Positions 27,088-40,199 of a stretch of DNA of 64,000 bases are shown piece after piece. A model generated the notes under the pieces. It searched no databases. It was not told where the DNA came from and worked only from the letters and a program-made list of their open reading frames with translations. The translations under genes and the position numbers were made by a program. Each line of letters begins with the position of its first letter. The first letter of the stretch is position 1. Source of the DNA: Closterium sp. Naga37s-1 (lineage: Eukaryota; Streptophyta; Zygnematophyceae; Desmidiales; Closteriaceae); NCBI GenBank assembly GCA_947471745.1, contig CANJKZ010000084.1:3724001-3788000 (forward strand), written 5' to 3'.

Positions 27088-30000
27088 ATTTTCCAGGTAG
27101 AAATGCTAAATTAAGCAATTTTTAGTCATATAAAACTGACTGTGTTTATGGTCTAGGTGAAAATTTATCATGCTCATGTTTAGTGTTAATTGTTGATGTT
27201 TTTTTTTGTAATGAAACCTCGACAACGTGAAAGGGGTGCACTTAAAATTTGTACACCCTGTAGAGGGGGGGCGCTTATAATCGAGTTCCGGCCATAAGCG
27301 CCATGCTCCAGATAGAAGCGCGGGCGCCCTTAATCGGACGACGCCTGTATCCGGGACCACACAGTACACGTAAAGTCACGCAATGAGCAAGTGAGGCAAA
27401 GTAGGCACAAGGCCTAAAACAGTACAGAAACGCTGATGATCACCAGACTGAAGTGCCTTGGTGAATATATCATCAGTGTTGGCCCGAATGGCCACGTATG
27501 CAAGACGAAGCTGACCACGCTGCTGCAAATCTCGAGCAAGGAAGTAACGCAAAGCGATGTGCTTCGTTCTGTGCTCCAGTCTCTGCTCCTGACACAAGGC
27601 AATCATGGCCTAATTGTCTACGTACAGGACTGGAGAAGAACGAGGCCGCTCTCCCAAGTCGGTCAGCAGGTAGGTGAGCCAGCGTAACTCCTGTGCAGCC
27701 ATGGCCCCTGCGTAGATCTCAGCCTCACAACTGGAACTGAGAGCAAAAGACGAGCGGGTAGACCGCCAAGAAACAGAGCCGGAGCCAAGGCTGAAAGTGT
27801 AACCCTGTGACGACCGCTGCGTAGCCAAGTCGTCAACCCAAGAAGCGTCTGCGTGACCAGTGAGGACAACTGGACCCCATCCTCCAAGCACGAGCCCCAT
27901 GCCCAATGAACTGCACAAGTAGTCCAACACCCTCTTAGCGGCCTCCCAGTGCTCTGGTCGGTGTCTCCCGGGCGCAACGTAGCGTGCTAGGATGCTAAGA
28001 GGGTAGGCAAGGTCAGGTTGAGTGCAGGTCATCACGTACATGAAGCAACCCACAAGCTCTGGATATGGGCCACTCGGCTCTACGGATTCGTCCGAACGTG
28101 GAGCTGAGAGCGATTGACCGGTAGGCAGAGGAGTGGACTGTGGCGAGGAGTACCGGAAGCCGAAGCGCTGAAGAACCCGGTGCACCATGTGTGACAGAGT
28201 CAGGGTGATGGTGCGCCGTGCTCTTTCCCGGGTGATCTGCAAGCCAAGATAGTTGCGCAGCTCACCCAGGTCAGAGCAGGTGTGTCTCTTCTGCGGCTCC
28301 GACTTGACAAGGGCCAGTGCCTCAGTGTCAGCAGTGGCAAAGATCAAGTCGTCGACGTACACAAGGATGCAGAACGGCGGCAGCGAAGTGTCAGTGCGCA
28401 GAAACAGCGACAGGTCAGCAATCGAAGGAGCAAACCCAAGAGCCGCAAGCGTCATCCTCAGTTTGTCGTGCCACTCGCGAGGCGCGTGGCAAAGACTGTA
28501 GACTGGCCGCCGGAGGCTCCACTGGGTATCTGCAGGAAAAGACCCAGTGAAGCCAGGTGGGCGGCGCAGCCAGATCTCCTCGTGCAGGTTGCCCTGCAAG
28601 AAAGCTATGCTGAAGTCAAGAGAGTGCAGCTCGTAGTCACGCTGAGTGGCTGCGCGTAGCAACACCCGAAGATTGGTCATCTTCGGGGTAGGGGAGAAGG
28701 TCTGGAAGAATTCAACTCCCTGTCGCTGTCTGAAGCCTCGTGCAACGTAACGAGCCTTGAAGACAGGCGGAGAACCCACACATGGCCGCTTCACCCTGAA
28801 AATCTACATGCCATCGACTATGTTCGCCCTAGAAGGGGGAACTGCGTCGACGTAGCTGCTTGTGGAATTCCATGATGCCATCTCTGCGTCCATGGCTGTC
28901 TGCCAGTGAGAGGAGTAGGGACCCATAATCGCCTCTGCGTAAGATCGCGGGGTCGAGATGTGTGGTGCATCCCGGTCTCCTTCAGGTGCAAGCAGCATGG
29001 CCAGGAGATGAGGTACATCAGCTGCAAGACACTCAAAGTCCTCCTACTTGTCCTCAAGGACGTCCGTGCCAAGAGCACACCCACCCCCGATGGACGGAGG
29101 ACAGATAAATTCAGACTCAGCAACAAGACTAGTGGCGTAGTCGAGACGACAGGTGGCAGCAAAGTCAACAAGTTCAGCAACTAGGGCAGACGCAACAGTG
29201 GACTCAAACGAAGGGTAAGTGACAACAGTGGATAGAAGACGAGGGACAGTAGGACTGGCAACACGAGCTAAGTCAGACTCAGGGTCAGGAACGGCAGGAA
29301 GAGAGGCCGCAGGAGGAGGCGGCAGGGGAACTCGCAGTGGAAAAGAGGAAGGACAAAGTGCCATAATGTGAGTGCCGGGGACAGGAGGAGGACGCGGACG
29401 AGAAACACAACGACCAGTGCAAACAGCGCGATTAGGCGAGGCAGGACAAGACTCAGGCTCACAACACTCTGTAAGAGAGTCTGTCTGCTTAGCGTAAGGA
29501 GAAGGAGCAGGCAGTGGGGAATCTGGCTGTAACTGTGGCTGCGACTGGTGAGGCGGTGGACACAGCAAGCTAAGTGTAAGGCCAGTAGAAGACGAGAGAC
29601 TAAGAACCTGGCGAAGGACCGAGTCAGGTGGCGGCAGAGACGACGGCTGCGGCAGAACAAAAAACGGGCGCCGCTGCACAGTGCCTCCAACACCAAAGTC
29701 TCCAGCTCCAGCGCCTCCAGCTCTAGCTCCTCCAGCTCCAGCTCCTCCAGCTCCAGGGTCTCCAGCTCCAGCGCCTCCAACACCACCAGCTCCGGCAGCT
29801 CCAGTACCCCTAGTACAAGCACCTCCAGGACCAGCAACTCCAGCACCTCCGGTACCTCCAGCTTTAGCAGTAACTCCAGAACCTTCAGGAGTAGAAGCTC
29901 CAGCACCTCCAGCTCCAGTGCCTCCAGCTCCAGCGCCACCAACACCAGTGCCTCCAGCTCCAGGGTATCAATCTCCTACGCCTCCAGCGCAAGGGTCTCT

Positions 30001-33000
30001 AGCTCCAGCGCCTCCAACACCACCAGCTCCGGCAGCTCCTGTACCACTAGTACGAGCACCTCCTGGACCAGCACCTCCAGCACCTCTAGCTCTAGTGCCT
30101 CCAGCGGCAGAGCCTCTAGCTCGTGCAACGCCACTCCTAACGCGTGTACGCTGAGCAAACCACTTGCGCAGCTGCTGCGGTGAGAGAGGCCCCCGTCGGT
30201 GAGACAGTCGTGGCGAGACACCCGTAGGACCTCCGGCAGACGTAGTACCCCTAGGCTCAGCACCCCCAGACTCCGCACCCTCAGACTCAGCACCCCCAGG
30301 CTCCGCACCCTCAGGCTCAGCACCCCCAGGCTCCGCACTAGCAGGCTCAGCACCCCCAGACGCAGCATCCCAAGACGCATCACCCCCAAACGCAGCACCT
30401 CTAGCATCACCAGAGTCTACAGCGACCTCGACAAGCACTGCAGGGGGGAGTGGGTCTACCTGAGACACACCTGAGGGAGCAGGACCTTGAGGGGGGAGGG
30501 GGTCTATTGGAGGGGGATCTGGAGCGAGGAAGAGCGGCGGGGGGGGGAGAGGGGCAGTGCGGTAGGGGAAGAGACGGTAAAAGGGAACCAACTCGTCAAA
30601 GGTGACGTCCTGAGAGGGGAGGTCATGGGACGAGGTGGGGTGGTAAAACTACCAGCCAGGCGCGTCAGGGGGAAATCCAAGGAAGACGCAGGGGATAGCA
30701 CGGGCGGAGAGCTTGTCCGCGAAAGTATCGCAAACAAAGGCACGAGAGCCCCAGACCCGGAACACCGACGCATCGCCAACCTTCCCCATCCAACGCAGTG
30801 TAGGCGAGGTCTCCGGCAAGGAGACATGGGGCCAAAGGTTGAGTTGATGCGCAGCGTATCGGACCGCAAACGGCCACAGAATATGGGGAGCACCCGCATG
30901 GATCATGGAGGTACGAGCCACCTCCATGACTAAGCCAATGCGGCATTCAGCAACCGCATTTCGCTGCGGGGAGGCCGGAAGCGTGAACGATTGGAGAATG
31001 CCGTCCCCACGACAAAAGTCCCACAAGAGGTCGGAGGAGAAATCACCACCTCTGTCAGAGTGCAGACAAAGGACAGGAAGGTCCTCGCGGAACCGCTCGC
31101 GGAGCTGGAGATGGACTGCGCGGATCCAAGGGATCAAGACATCAGGGACCTCACCCTTGCTGCGCAAGGGGAAGACCGTGGTGTAACGCGTGTAGTAGTC
31201 AACAACCAGCAGGAAGTAGGGCTCGCGGTCTTGTCCACTGACGCGGGCTGGGCCCCACACGTCCATGTGGAGAGTCTGCAGGGGAGCAGTCGTTGGGGGA
31301 AATGAGGAGGAGTGAGGAGCGGCGCGCTGCCGCCCCTCAACGCAAGGAAGGCAGGGCGGGGCAGGTGAGGGCGGGAGGGGAGGTAGAGACCTGGGAAGAC
31401 CAGAAACAAGGAGGCGGGAGTGCATGCCACGAAGGCGTGGCAGGGAGGGGTGACCAAGGCGGTGGTGCCAGAGGAGAGTCTGGTGCGACAGGAGGCGACA
31501 CGAGCAGGGGGCTGCTACCGGACCTGACACGGACACATGAGCAGACGCAGCTACCTGAGGAGGCTCAGCAGACAGTGTGTACAGACTCGACCCAGGCCGA
31601 CGGGGGAGCGTGGCCAGGTGAGGGCCTGTCCGTCTACATGTGCAGATCGACACACGCTGACCCCTAGAAGTGGTGGTAGTGACCATCGCATCCTGGAGAG
31701 CAGCGGTACTCACCAAGTTCGTAGAGAACGAGGGGAGGTGAAGACGTGAGAGTGAGTCGGACGGAACCGCCGGACACGGGAGACCAGTGGAGGAACGGGC
31801 AAGAACTGGGCCCCCAGAGGGGTCAGCCAGTCTGACTGGAACAGGTGCAGGGAGTGGAGTGAGGGTGGTATTGTCGCGAAAGAAACAGCGGGAAGCACCT
31901 GAGTCAAGTGTGAAGGTGTGCAAGGCCTCAGTAGGCGCAGTACTAGGGAGAGCAGACTCACTTGCACCTAGAGCTGCAGCCTCTATAATTGGGTCGATCG
32001 GCACACACAGGCAACAGTCACCCTCAGCACTAATTGACAAGGCATACATGGCAGCAAGGATAGCATCATAGTGAAGAGCAAAGATATAAACTCCAGACCT
32101 AAGCAGCTCTAGCCAGCGGGGGCACTCAGCCTCGTCTCCAAACTCTGCGCGCCAAGCGTCGTCAAGGCGGGAGAAGCAGCGGTGCTGTGTGTGAGGCTTC
32201 CCGCATGTCTGACCAGCGCGGTCACCTATGCGAAGGACATACGGGCAGCGAACACTACCCCCAGACGCCCCACGCTGAGCAAACCGCTCACGAAGCTGCT
32301 GGGGCGTAGGGGTCTCGCTCCGACGTTGCTGCTGCTGCCGCTGGCCACCGCCAGAACCTCCCTGCTAAACAGCTCCACCCCGTCCGCCACCACTGCCGCC
32401 GCCACCACTCCCACTGCCGCCACCACTGCCACCCCCACCCCCACCACTGCCACCACCGCCGCCATCGAAGCCCCCACTCCCGCCACCACTCCCACCACTG
32501 CCACCACCTCCGCCACCTCCACCGCCTCCATTGCCTCCACCACCACCATCCCCGCTTCCACCGCCACCACTCTTGCCACCCTTGCCCTTGCTGTTGCGGC
32601 GCTTCCCACTAAGAGAAAAAGCAGTTTCGACATCCTCAGCACCAAGGATGTGAACAGCAGCAGCAGAAGCGTAGGAGGGGGCAATGGGGGAGGGGGAACA
32701 CCCATCAAAGAAGGGTGTGCGAGGAGATCCACAAGCAGCACCTACAGCGACTTCGCTAGTCTCAGCTGCAAGGAGTTGCTTCTCGAGCAGGTCGACAGTG
32801 AGGTCTGTGGGGTGAAGTGCGAGAAATTGGTCCCTGACAGAGGGAAGAGAGTCAGGGAGGCGGGTGACTATGAAGTAGAGAGTGATGTACATCGGTGGAG
32901 GGGTTCTTGTCTAGGAACTCGGCTGGGAGGGCAGCGCGGTAGCGAGTTTCGCTAGTGCAAAGGTGGGTAACGAGGTACTCGACTGTGGCAAAGGCTGACA

Positions 33001-33369
33001 GCTCGAGAAACAGGTAGGGCAGTATAAGGCGGCCGAGATCAGCAGTGGCAGGGGAATAGTAACGAGCGACTACAACGTCGTACAGGGCTTTAGCAGTCTT
33101 GTGCTGGCCAAAGTGAGCGCGTTCGACTAACGGCAGGTGGTTGCGAACGGCTAAGTGAGCAGCAGCGTCACGGGTAAGCCACTGTGAGCGAGTCGCACTG
33201 TCAATTGTGGCGGGAGGGGCGAGAGAGGCTCCAGACGTGTGGTCAAACAACGAAACGCTGTCTCTAGAGTCGCTCAATAGGTACAGCTGTAAGTCGTCTA
33301 GCCACGTATCGAACTGGATTGGACGGCCCTCATGATCGAAGGTGAGAACACTGAGGGAAGCCATAGCGG

Positions 33370-34015
33370 GCAGAGCAGGGTGGCGTGGGACCAGCAGGAC
33401 AGCACGCAGGCAAGGCGGCGCTCGAGCACTAGGGAAGCGCGCAGGGTAAGGAGAGGCGGAGCACGACTAGGGAAGAGCGGCACGCGGCCAACGCAGGGCA
33501 GGGCGGCGGCCAGCAGGGCAGCGCGTGGGCAGGGCAGGGCGGTGCGGCTGCCAGCAGGGCGGTGCGGCTGCCAGCAGGGCGGTGCGCGGGCAGCAAGGCG
33601 GCGCGCGGGCAGTAGGGCGTCGGCCAGCAGGGCAGCGCGCAGCAGGGCGGGCAGCAGCAGGGCGGCGCGGGCAGGGCAGTGTGGGCAGCAGTGCGGCTGC
33701 CAGATGGGCGGCGCGCAGGCAGCAGGGCGCCGGCCAGGAGGGCTGCGCGCAGCAGGGCGGGCAATTGTTGGGCAGCACGAGCAGCAGGGCGGTGCGGGCA
33801 GCAGGGCGGTGCGGGCAGCAGGTTGGCTTAGCGCGGGCAGGGCAGGGAGACGCGCAGGCAGGGCAGGGCGGCGCGGCTGCCAGCAATGCGACGCGCGGGC
33901 AGGGCAGGGCGACGCGACAGGCAGCAGCAGGGCGACGCGACAGCCAGCAGGGCGACGCGACAGGCAGGGCAGGGCGACGCGACAGGTGGGGCAGCGCTAT
34001 GTGGTGGGCCCTTAA
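33370..34015. repeat. Repeat leader of the 27-34 kb copia fossil
   Basis: Irregular units of GGCAGGGCGGCGCG and CAGCAGGGCG type fill the space between primer site and gag. They differ in sequence from the leaders of the other copia elements here. Confidence 0.85.
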
Positions 34016-34051
34016 AAAAACGGTATTGGAACAGGAGCTGCTCTGAAACCA

Positions 34052-34183
34052 TGTCAGAATACTGAACGAGAATGAATGCATTGAACAAAAAAGTTGGTAC
34101 AAGTACTAACTCTAATTGGGTTGTTTCCCTTATGGGTTACCCTACTACAACCTACACAATGTAAGCATTATAACATTTTGACA
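34052..34183 (-). repeat. 5' LTR of the 27-34 kb copia fossil
   Basis: Read on the minus strand it runs from TGTCAAAATGTTATAATGC to GTATTCTGACA, 132 bp, followed directly by a TGGTTTCAGAGC primer site. No partner LTR is found. Confidence 0.8.
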
Positions 34184-34253
34184 ATACAATTGCCCCTAAC
34201 CCCTTCACTTTCTTAACTCGTACACACAAATGGGTGTCTTATAATGAGGCTAT

Positions 34254-34362
34254 TGTCAAAGTACAATCGTGGGGCACTCTTTATGGGGTACAGCACTTCT
34301 AGGGTTAGTACTTGTACCCCAACCCTTGCTAATCCAATCATTCCTGCACAGTTATCTCGATA
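34254..34362 (+). repeat. 5' LTR of the composite copia block
   Basis: It begins TGTCAAAGTACAATC and ends CTCGATA, and is followed by TGGTTTCAGAGC. It matches the LTR at 50496-50620, not the one at 39983-40143. Confidence 0.8.
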
Positions 34363-34429
34363 TGGTTTCAGAGCAGGTCCATCTGTAGGACCACTCGTTT
34401 AGGGCCCACCGTTAGTTCCGTTCTGCCCA

Positions 34430-35013
34430 TTTTCCTGCCCGAATCGCGCCCCTAGGCAGGCCGTTTTCCCCCCCCCGAATCGCGCCCCTAGGCAGGCCGT
34501 TTTTCCTCCCCGAATCGCGCCCCTAGGCTGGCCGTTTTTCCTGCCCGAATCGCGCCCCTAGGCAGGCCGTTTTTCCTGCCCAAATCGCGCCCCTAGGCAG
34601 GCCGTTTTTCTGCCTCGAATCGCGCCCCTAGGCTGGCCGTTTTTCCTGCCTGAATCTCGCCCCTAGGCAGGCCGTTTTTCCTACCCGAATCGCGCCCCTT
34701 GGCAGGCCGTTTTTCCTGCCCGAATCGTGCCCCATAGGCTGGCCGTTTTTCCTGCCCGAATCGCGCCCCTAGGCAGGCCGTTTTTCCTGCCCGAATCGCG
34801 CCCCTAGGCAGCCCGTTTTTCCTACCCGAATCGCGCCCCTACTCAGGCCGTTTTTCCTGTCCGAATCGCGCCCCTAGGCTGGCCGTTTTTCCTACCCGAA
34901 TCGCGCCCCTAGGCAGGCCGTTTTCTCTGCCCAAATCGCGCCCCTAGGCTGGCCGTTTTTCCTGCCTGAATCGCGCCCCTAGGCAGGCCGTTTTTCCTAC
35001 TCGAATCGCGCCC
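34430..35013. repeat. 35-bp tandem repeat array (copia leader)
   Basis: About 16-17 units of roughly 35 bp with the core AATCGCGCCCCTAGG, then GGCCGTTTTTCCTG. Units differ by single substitutions, and the first ones are more variable. Confidence 0.9.
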
Positions 35014-35960
35014 CTGCTGCTGCCGCTCCAGCCCATGTTACTGCAGCTACAGCCCTACTGGTGCAGCTACAGCCCTTGTTGCTGCTGCTACAGCCCTTGC
35101 TGCTGCCGCTACAGCCCCTGCTGCTGCCGCCCCAGCCCCTTCTACTGCAGCTAGAGCCCTGCTGATGCAGCTACAGCCCTTGCTGCTGCCACTCCAGCCC
35201 CTGTTACTGCAGCTACAGCCCTGCTGGTGCAGCTACAGCCCTTGATGCTGCTGCTACAGCCCTTGCTGCTGCCACTACAGCCCCTGCTGCTGCTGCTCCA
35301 GCCCCTGTTACTGCAGCTACAGCCCTGCTGGTGCAGCTACAGCCCTTGCTGCTGCCGCTACAGCCCTTGCTGCTGCCGCTACAGCCCTTGCTGCTACCAC
35401 TACAGCCCTTGCTGCTGCCGCTACAGCCCTTGCTGCTGCCGCTACAGCCCTTGCTGCTGCCTTCTTCTGCTGCATGCACTGCTACTGCTGCTAAGCGCTG
35501 CTGCTGCTGCTCAGCGTGCTGCTGCCACTGCTGCATGCGCTGCTGCTGCTACCACTGCTACATGCTCTGCTGCTGCTGCCACTGCTGCATGCTCTGCTTC
35601 TCCTGCTAATTGCTGCTACTTGCTGCAACTGTCGCTCCTTGCTGCTGCTACTTACTGCTGCTGCTCTCCACTGCCATTGCTGCTGCAACTCCTCTTGCTG
35701 CTCCTGCTGTGCGCCTTCTCCTACGTGCTGCTGCTGCTACTTGCTACAGCTGCTGCTCCTTGCTGCTGCTGCTACTTGCTGCAGCTGTCGCTCCTTGCTG
35801 CTGCTGCTCCTTGCTGCCACTGCTCCTTGCTACTGCTGCTGCTGGTGGAGGTGCTGCTGGGAGTGCTGCTGGTACTGGGGGTGCTGGAGGTGCGACTGGG
35901 AGTGCTGGAGGTGCTGCTGGTGCTGGAGGTGCTGGACCTACTACTGACCGTCACTGCCTA
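35014..35960. repeat. CTG/CAG-rich low-complexity leader stretch
   Basis: Repeats of GCTGCTGCCGCTACAGCCCTT at a period of about 27-36 bp give way to irregular CTGCTGCTA runs. Both strands carry open frames only because the repeat lacks stops. No gene is supported. Confidence 0.85.
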
Positions 35961-36380
35961 TCATGGCCACTATCACGGCTGTTGCAGCAGCTAGGGGTGG
36001 ACAGCGGCGGTCACTGCCTCTCCCGGACGACCCCACCCCTCAGCAGCTTCGCGAGTGGGTTCTTCAGCGAGCCCGTCCAGGTGGTGGAGGCTTTGGTTTT
36101 CTATGTACTGCGCTGAGGCGGCAGCAGAGTCAGCAAGAGACCTTCTCCCCGCAGGTGCTTAGTGAGTTGTTTCCTTAGCGATGTGTCACTGGTTTTGTCA
36201 AGGCTGCTGCACTAGGTGCTAGTGAGTCTGCTGCCGCACTAGGTGCTAGTGAGTCTGCTGCAGCTTTAGGTGCTCATGCGTCTCCCGCCACAGGTCCTTC
36301 CTCAGCTGAGGCCTTGCACACTTTCACACTTGACTCAGGCGCGTCACGTTGCTTCTTTCGTGACTGCACCTCACTCACAC

Positions 36381-37246
36381 CACTTGCTGTTATGTGATGC
36401 TATCATTTTCATTCACGTCTGTCTGCCTCCCATCATATGTTCGTGCGTTGCATGCGTGGTGTGTGCAAGAATCTGTGTTTGGTGTGGATTGGATTTTCTG
36501 AGTGTGTGTGTGAATTTTATTTGGCTTGGGCAGATATCTGAAGTGACTTCTCTGCTCAAGAGCTTTCCGACAAACCAAGAATCATCGCGATCGAAGGAAG
36601 AACAAGAAAGATATGATCGCTCGAAGTTTTTTATTGTGATGCAGCGACAATGGGAATTTGCGGGTTGACTCAATATGGGGTACAAAATTTTGGGGTTGGG
36701 GAAATTCGTCACTCTACTGTAGATTGATGCCAAGTGGTTGGGAGAAGCCAAACTAGGTTGGCAAGTGTGGCCAAGTTGGGTGAGGTGGATGGCATGAGTT
36801 GGGAAAGTGACAAATGTCAAAGTTGGGGTGCCTATAGAGAGGGGAATTGTGTGGTATGGGGTTTCCTTGGTTGGGGACTCCCTTGGGACCTTCCCTCTCG
36901 TCCTCCTCATCCCCTCCTACCTGGTTCAATTGCTACTCCAACTTTCTTTTGTGAACTTGTGAGACAACTTTGTGATTGAGTTAAGTTTCTATGGCAGCAT
37001 ACCCCCTAGTGCGCCAAAATTCATAACTCGAGCTATACTCCATATTTTGATACTATTCAAATTGGGAAAGATAGCCACGGTCAAGGGCTACAACATACTC
37101 GAGTTTGAGAGAATTCTGACAGAGCGTTTTTGTCGACGACGTTTCTTGTGAAGACGACGTTTCTGTCCAGAATTATAGTTGACGTTTTTGAGATATTTCG
37201 GCCCTTAATCTTCATAGACTCCGTCCTTAGTCTCTAACACTTGCTG
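36381..37246. mobile_element. 848-bp insertion flanked by 9-bp direct repeats
   Basis: The copia protease sequence is interrupted at CACTTGCTG (36381-36389) and resumes at an identical CACTTGCTG (37238-37246). The insert, 36390-37237, is AT-richer than the host element and has no recognisable protein. A 9-bp duplication is typical of Mutator-like elements, but I see no clear terminal inverted repeats, so the class is open. Confidence 0.6.
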
Positions 37247-39982
37247 CACCGGTACCGGTCTCACTTGCTGACCCCACTAGGGGCCCAGTAGTCGCACGAG
37301 CCTCCACTGTCCTCCCGTGTCCAGCAGTCCCCTCCGGTTCTTTGTCAGGTCTCCACCTCCCCACGTTCTCGACGAAATTGGTGAGCAACACTGCCATTCA
37401 GGATGTCTGGGTTGATACTTTTATTCCTGGAGGGCAGCGTGTGGCGATCTGTACATGCTCCCGGACTGGCCGTCACCTGGCTACGTTCATTCAACGGCCT
37501 AGGTCTAGTCTGTACACACTGACCACTGCGTCTGCACAGGTGGCTGAGGCAGGTCAGGTGGCTGCGTCGAGTCAGGTGTCTGCGTCTGGTCAGCTTGCAG
37601 CTTCTTGCTCGTGTCGGGTAATCTCCCACCAGACTCTCCTCTGGCACCACCGCCTCGGTCACCCCTCCCTACCGCGTCTCCTTTGTATGCACTCCCGTCT
37701 CCTTGTCTCTGGCCTTCCCAGGTCCCTGCCCTCCCTGCCGCGCTCGCCTGCCCCGCCGTGCCTTCCCTGCGTCGAGGGGCGGCAGCGCGCCGCTCCTCAC
37801 TCCTCCGAGTTTCCTCCGACCACTGCTCCTCTGCAGACTCTCCACATGGACGTAAGGGGCCCAGCCCTCGTCGGTGGAACGGACCAGAAGTGCTACTTCT
37901 TGCTGGTTGTTGACGAATACAAACGTTACACCACTGTCTTCCCCTTGCGGCGCAAGGCGGACGTCAGCAGTGTTTTGATCCCCTGGATCCGTGCTACTCG
38001 TCGCCAGCTGGGCGAGCGGTTCAGTCAGGACTTCCCAGTCCTGCGTCTGCACTCTGACAGGGGGGGTGAGTTCTCTTCTGACCTCCTTGCGGAGTTCTGT
38101 CAAGACGAGGGCATCATCCAGATGTTCACGCTTCCGGCCTCTCCTCAGCAAAATGGGATTGCTGAGCGTCGCATTGGCTTGATCATGGAGATTGCTCGTA
38201 CCTCCATGGTCCATGCGGCTGCTCCCCATTTTTTGTGGCCATTTGCGGTCTGATACGCTGCGCATCAGCTCAACCTCTGGCCCCGTGTCTCTGAGCCAGA
38301 GACCTCGCCCACACTCCGGTGGACGGGGAAGGTTGGCGATGCGTCGGTGTTTCGGGTCTGGGGCGCGCTCTCCCTTGTTCGCGATGCCAAAGCGAACAAG
38401 CTCTCCTCTCGCACTCAGCGCTTCGTCTTCCTTGGCTTCCCCACCGACGCCACGCCATGGCAGTTTTACCACCCGCGCTCGCTCCAGCCGCACGCGTCCC
38501 ACCTGGTCCCCCTAGCGCCTCTTTTCTTGGTACCAGTCCCCCCCCCCCCAATAGACCCCCTTCCCCCACAGGGTCTTGCTCCCTCAGGTGTGTCTCAGGT
38601 AGATCTACCCCCCTTGGTTGAGCCTTTGGAGGTCTCTTCTGACACCTTTGGCCCAGCTGAGGGGGGTGACCCTGCCGCTGACGACACGGCGGCCACTCGC
38701 CGCTCTCCACGCTTGGCGACCCCCCCCTGGTTTTCCGCCTCGGCCGTCTTCGCCGCCTCCGCAGCCTGCTGCTGTGGACTCTGGAGTTGAGACTGCTGGT
38801 GCTGAGTCTTGGGGTGCTGAGCCAGAGGGTGAGGGTTCTGGGGGTGCTGGTTCTGGGGGTGCTACGACTGGGGGTGCTGGTTCTTGGGGTGCTGCGACTG
38901 GGGGTGCTGACTCTGGGGTTCCTGCGAGTCCTAGTGGCGATGGAGCTGTGGGTGACCCTGCTGGAGGTCCTGGAGCTGGACAGCCACCGCAGCCTGACCT
39001 CCTTGAGATGCTCTCGCCGCAGACGATTTGTGCGTGGATCGTTCGGCGAGGCAGTCCTGGTGGTGGAGGGTACGGTCCTGCTGGTGCTGGAGCTGCTAGT
39101 CCTGGAGGTACTGCTGGTGCTGGAGGTGCTGCTAGTGCTGGAGGTACTAGAGGTGTTGCTGGTGCTGGAGGTGCCGGAGCTACTAGTCCTAGAGGTGCTA
39201 CTGGTACTGCAGGTGCTGGACCTACTAGTCTTGGAGGTACAGCTAGTGCTGGAGGTGCTGGAGGTACTGCTGGTGCTAGAGGCACTAAAGCTGGAGGTAC
39301 TGGAGGTGCTGGAGCTGCTCATCCTAGAGGTGCTCATACTGGAGGTGCTGGAGCTGCCGGAGCTGGTGGTGCTATTCGAGCTGGAGGTGCTACTGGAGCT
39401 GCAGGCACTGGAGGTGCTGGAGGTACTACTGGTGCTAGAGGTCCTCGCGCTGCCGGAGCTAGTGGTGCTGCTGGTGCTGGAGGTGCTGGGGGTGCTGCTG
39501 GAGCTGCTGGTGCTGGAGGCGCTGGAGCTGCTGGTACTGCCCTATGCAGACCGTTTTTTTACCCGAAGCCGCAGTCGTCCGTGCCGCCGCCTGACTCGGT
39601 CCTTCGCCAGGTTCTTAGTCTCCCGTCTTCCACTGGCCTCCCTCTACCCCTCATGTGTCCACCGACAGACCAGTCTCAGCCACAGCTACTGCCTGGCTCC
39701 CCGTTGCCTGCGCCTGCTCCTCACACTAAGGTGACTGAGTCCCTGACTAAGCGTCGTGAGCCTGAGACTCGTGCTTCCACACCTGTTCGTCCTCGTCGTG
39801 TCGCCCGTCCACGTCCTCCAGCTGTCCCAGGCACTCACGGTATGGCACTTCGTCCTTCCTCTGTTCCACAGCTTGTTGTCCTGCCTGAGCCTCCCGCGTC
39901 CTCTCTTCCGCACGTTCCTGACCCTGAGTCTGACCTTGCTCGTGCTGCCAGTCCTCCTGTCACTCGTCTCCTCGCTACTATC

Positions 39983-40143
39983 TGTCAAACATATATGCTT
40001 AGTTATATCTAGGCTTAGTTCATGTGTTTACATTTGTCTAGGCTATAGTGGGTTTAGCCTTAGGGGGTACAGAATTCTCTCGACATTCTACTTGTACCCT
40101 TCCTTGCTTCCTAGTCAATCATTCTCACCTAAGGATTCTAACA
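39983..40143 (+). repeat. 5' LTR of the inner copia element
   Basis: 161 bp from TGTCAAACATATATG to GGATTCTAACA, followed at 40144 by the primer site TGGTATTAAGAGC. Its ends match the left-edge element's LTR (2425-2559). It interrupts the outer element's integrase-RT spacer. Confidence 0.85.
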
Positions 40144-40199
40144 TGGTATTAAGAGCAACTAAGTCTTAGGACCTAGTCTCAATGGGCCCACAACCTACT

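Larger units (their letters stand above)
17114..27370 (+). mobile_element. Pogo-like DNA transposon A, split by a copia insertion
   Basis: Tc1/mariner superfamily, pogo/CENP-B type. The left part carries the transposase N terminus (17599-18256) and the right part the remainder (25572-27087). The 7.3-kb copia element between them left a 5-bp duplication. A roughly 40-bp direct repeat (GGGGGG, then GC-TTATAAT-GAG and CGGCCATAAGCGCC) lies at 17114-17154 and 27261-27302. The true ends are not resolved; a degenerate inverted pair near 17062 and 27357 (GTAC...CCCGG) is possible. Its right end abuts a truncated minus-strand copia element. Element B at 47340-50279 is a relative with clear ends. Confidence 0.75.
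27376..34183 (-). mobile_element. Ty1/copia retrotransposon fossil, 3' LTR missing
   Basis: Minus orientation. 5' LTR 34052-34183 and primer site TGGTTTCAGAGCAGC directly inside it (34034-34051 on the plus strand). Then a GC-rich repeat leader, gag from about 33.36 kb (related to the young copy: DDLQLYLL, SLFDHTSGAS), a Gly-rich stretch, Cys/His finger, protease (LDSGASRCFF), integrase, a Pro/Gly-rich spacer, reverse transcriptase and RNase H ending VPTLPHLL at 27376. It is broken in several places (perhaps five or six). The 3' untranslated region and 3' LTR are absent; the coding end abuts pogo-like element A. Confidence 0.9.

Noticed and set aside
29548-30183. Plus-strand Ser/Thr-rich open frames opposite copia pol
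   Set aside because: They mirror the Gly/Ala/Pro-rich spacer of the minus-strand element and have no independent support.
34430-35013. Regular 35-bp repeats reminiscent of a CRISPR array
   Set aside because: The units are contiguous with no unique spacers and sit in a copia leader of a eukaryotic genome.
35227-36116. Leu/Cys-rich open frames of up to 255 codons
   Set aside because: They follow from CTG/CTA repeats, appear in several frames at once, and lie in a retrotransposon leader.
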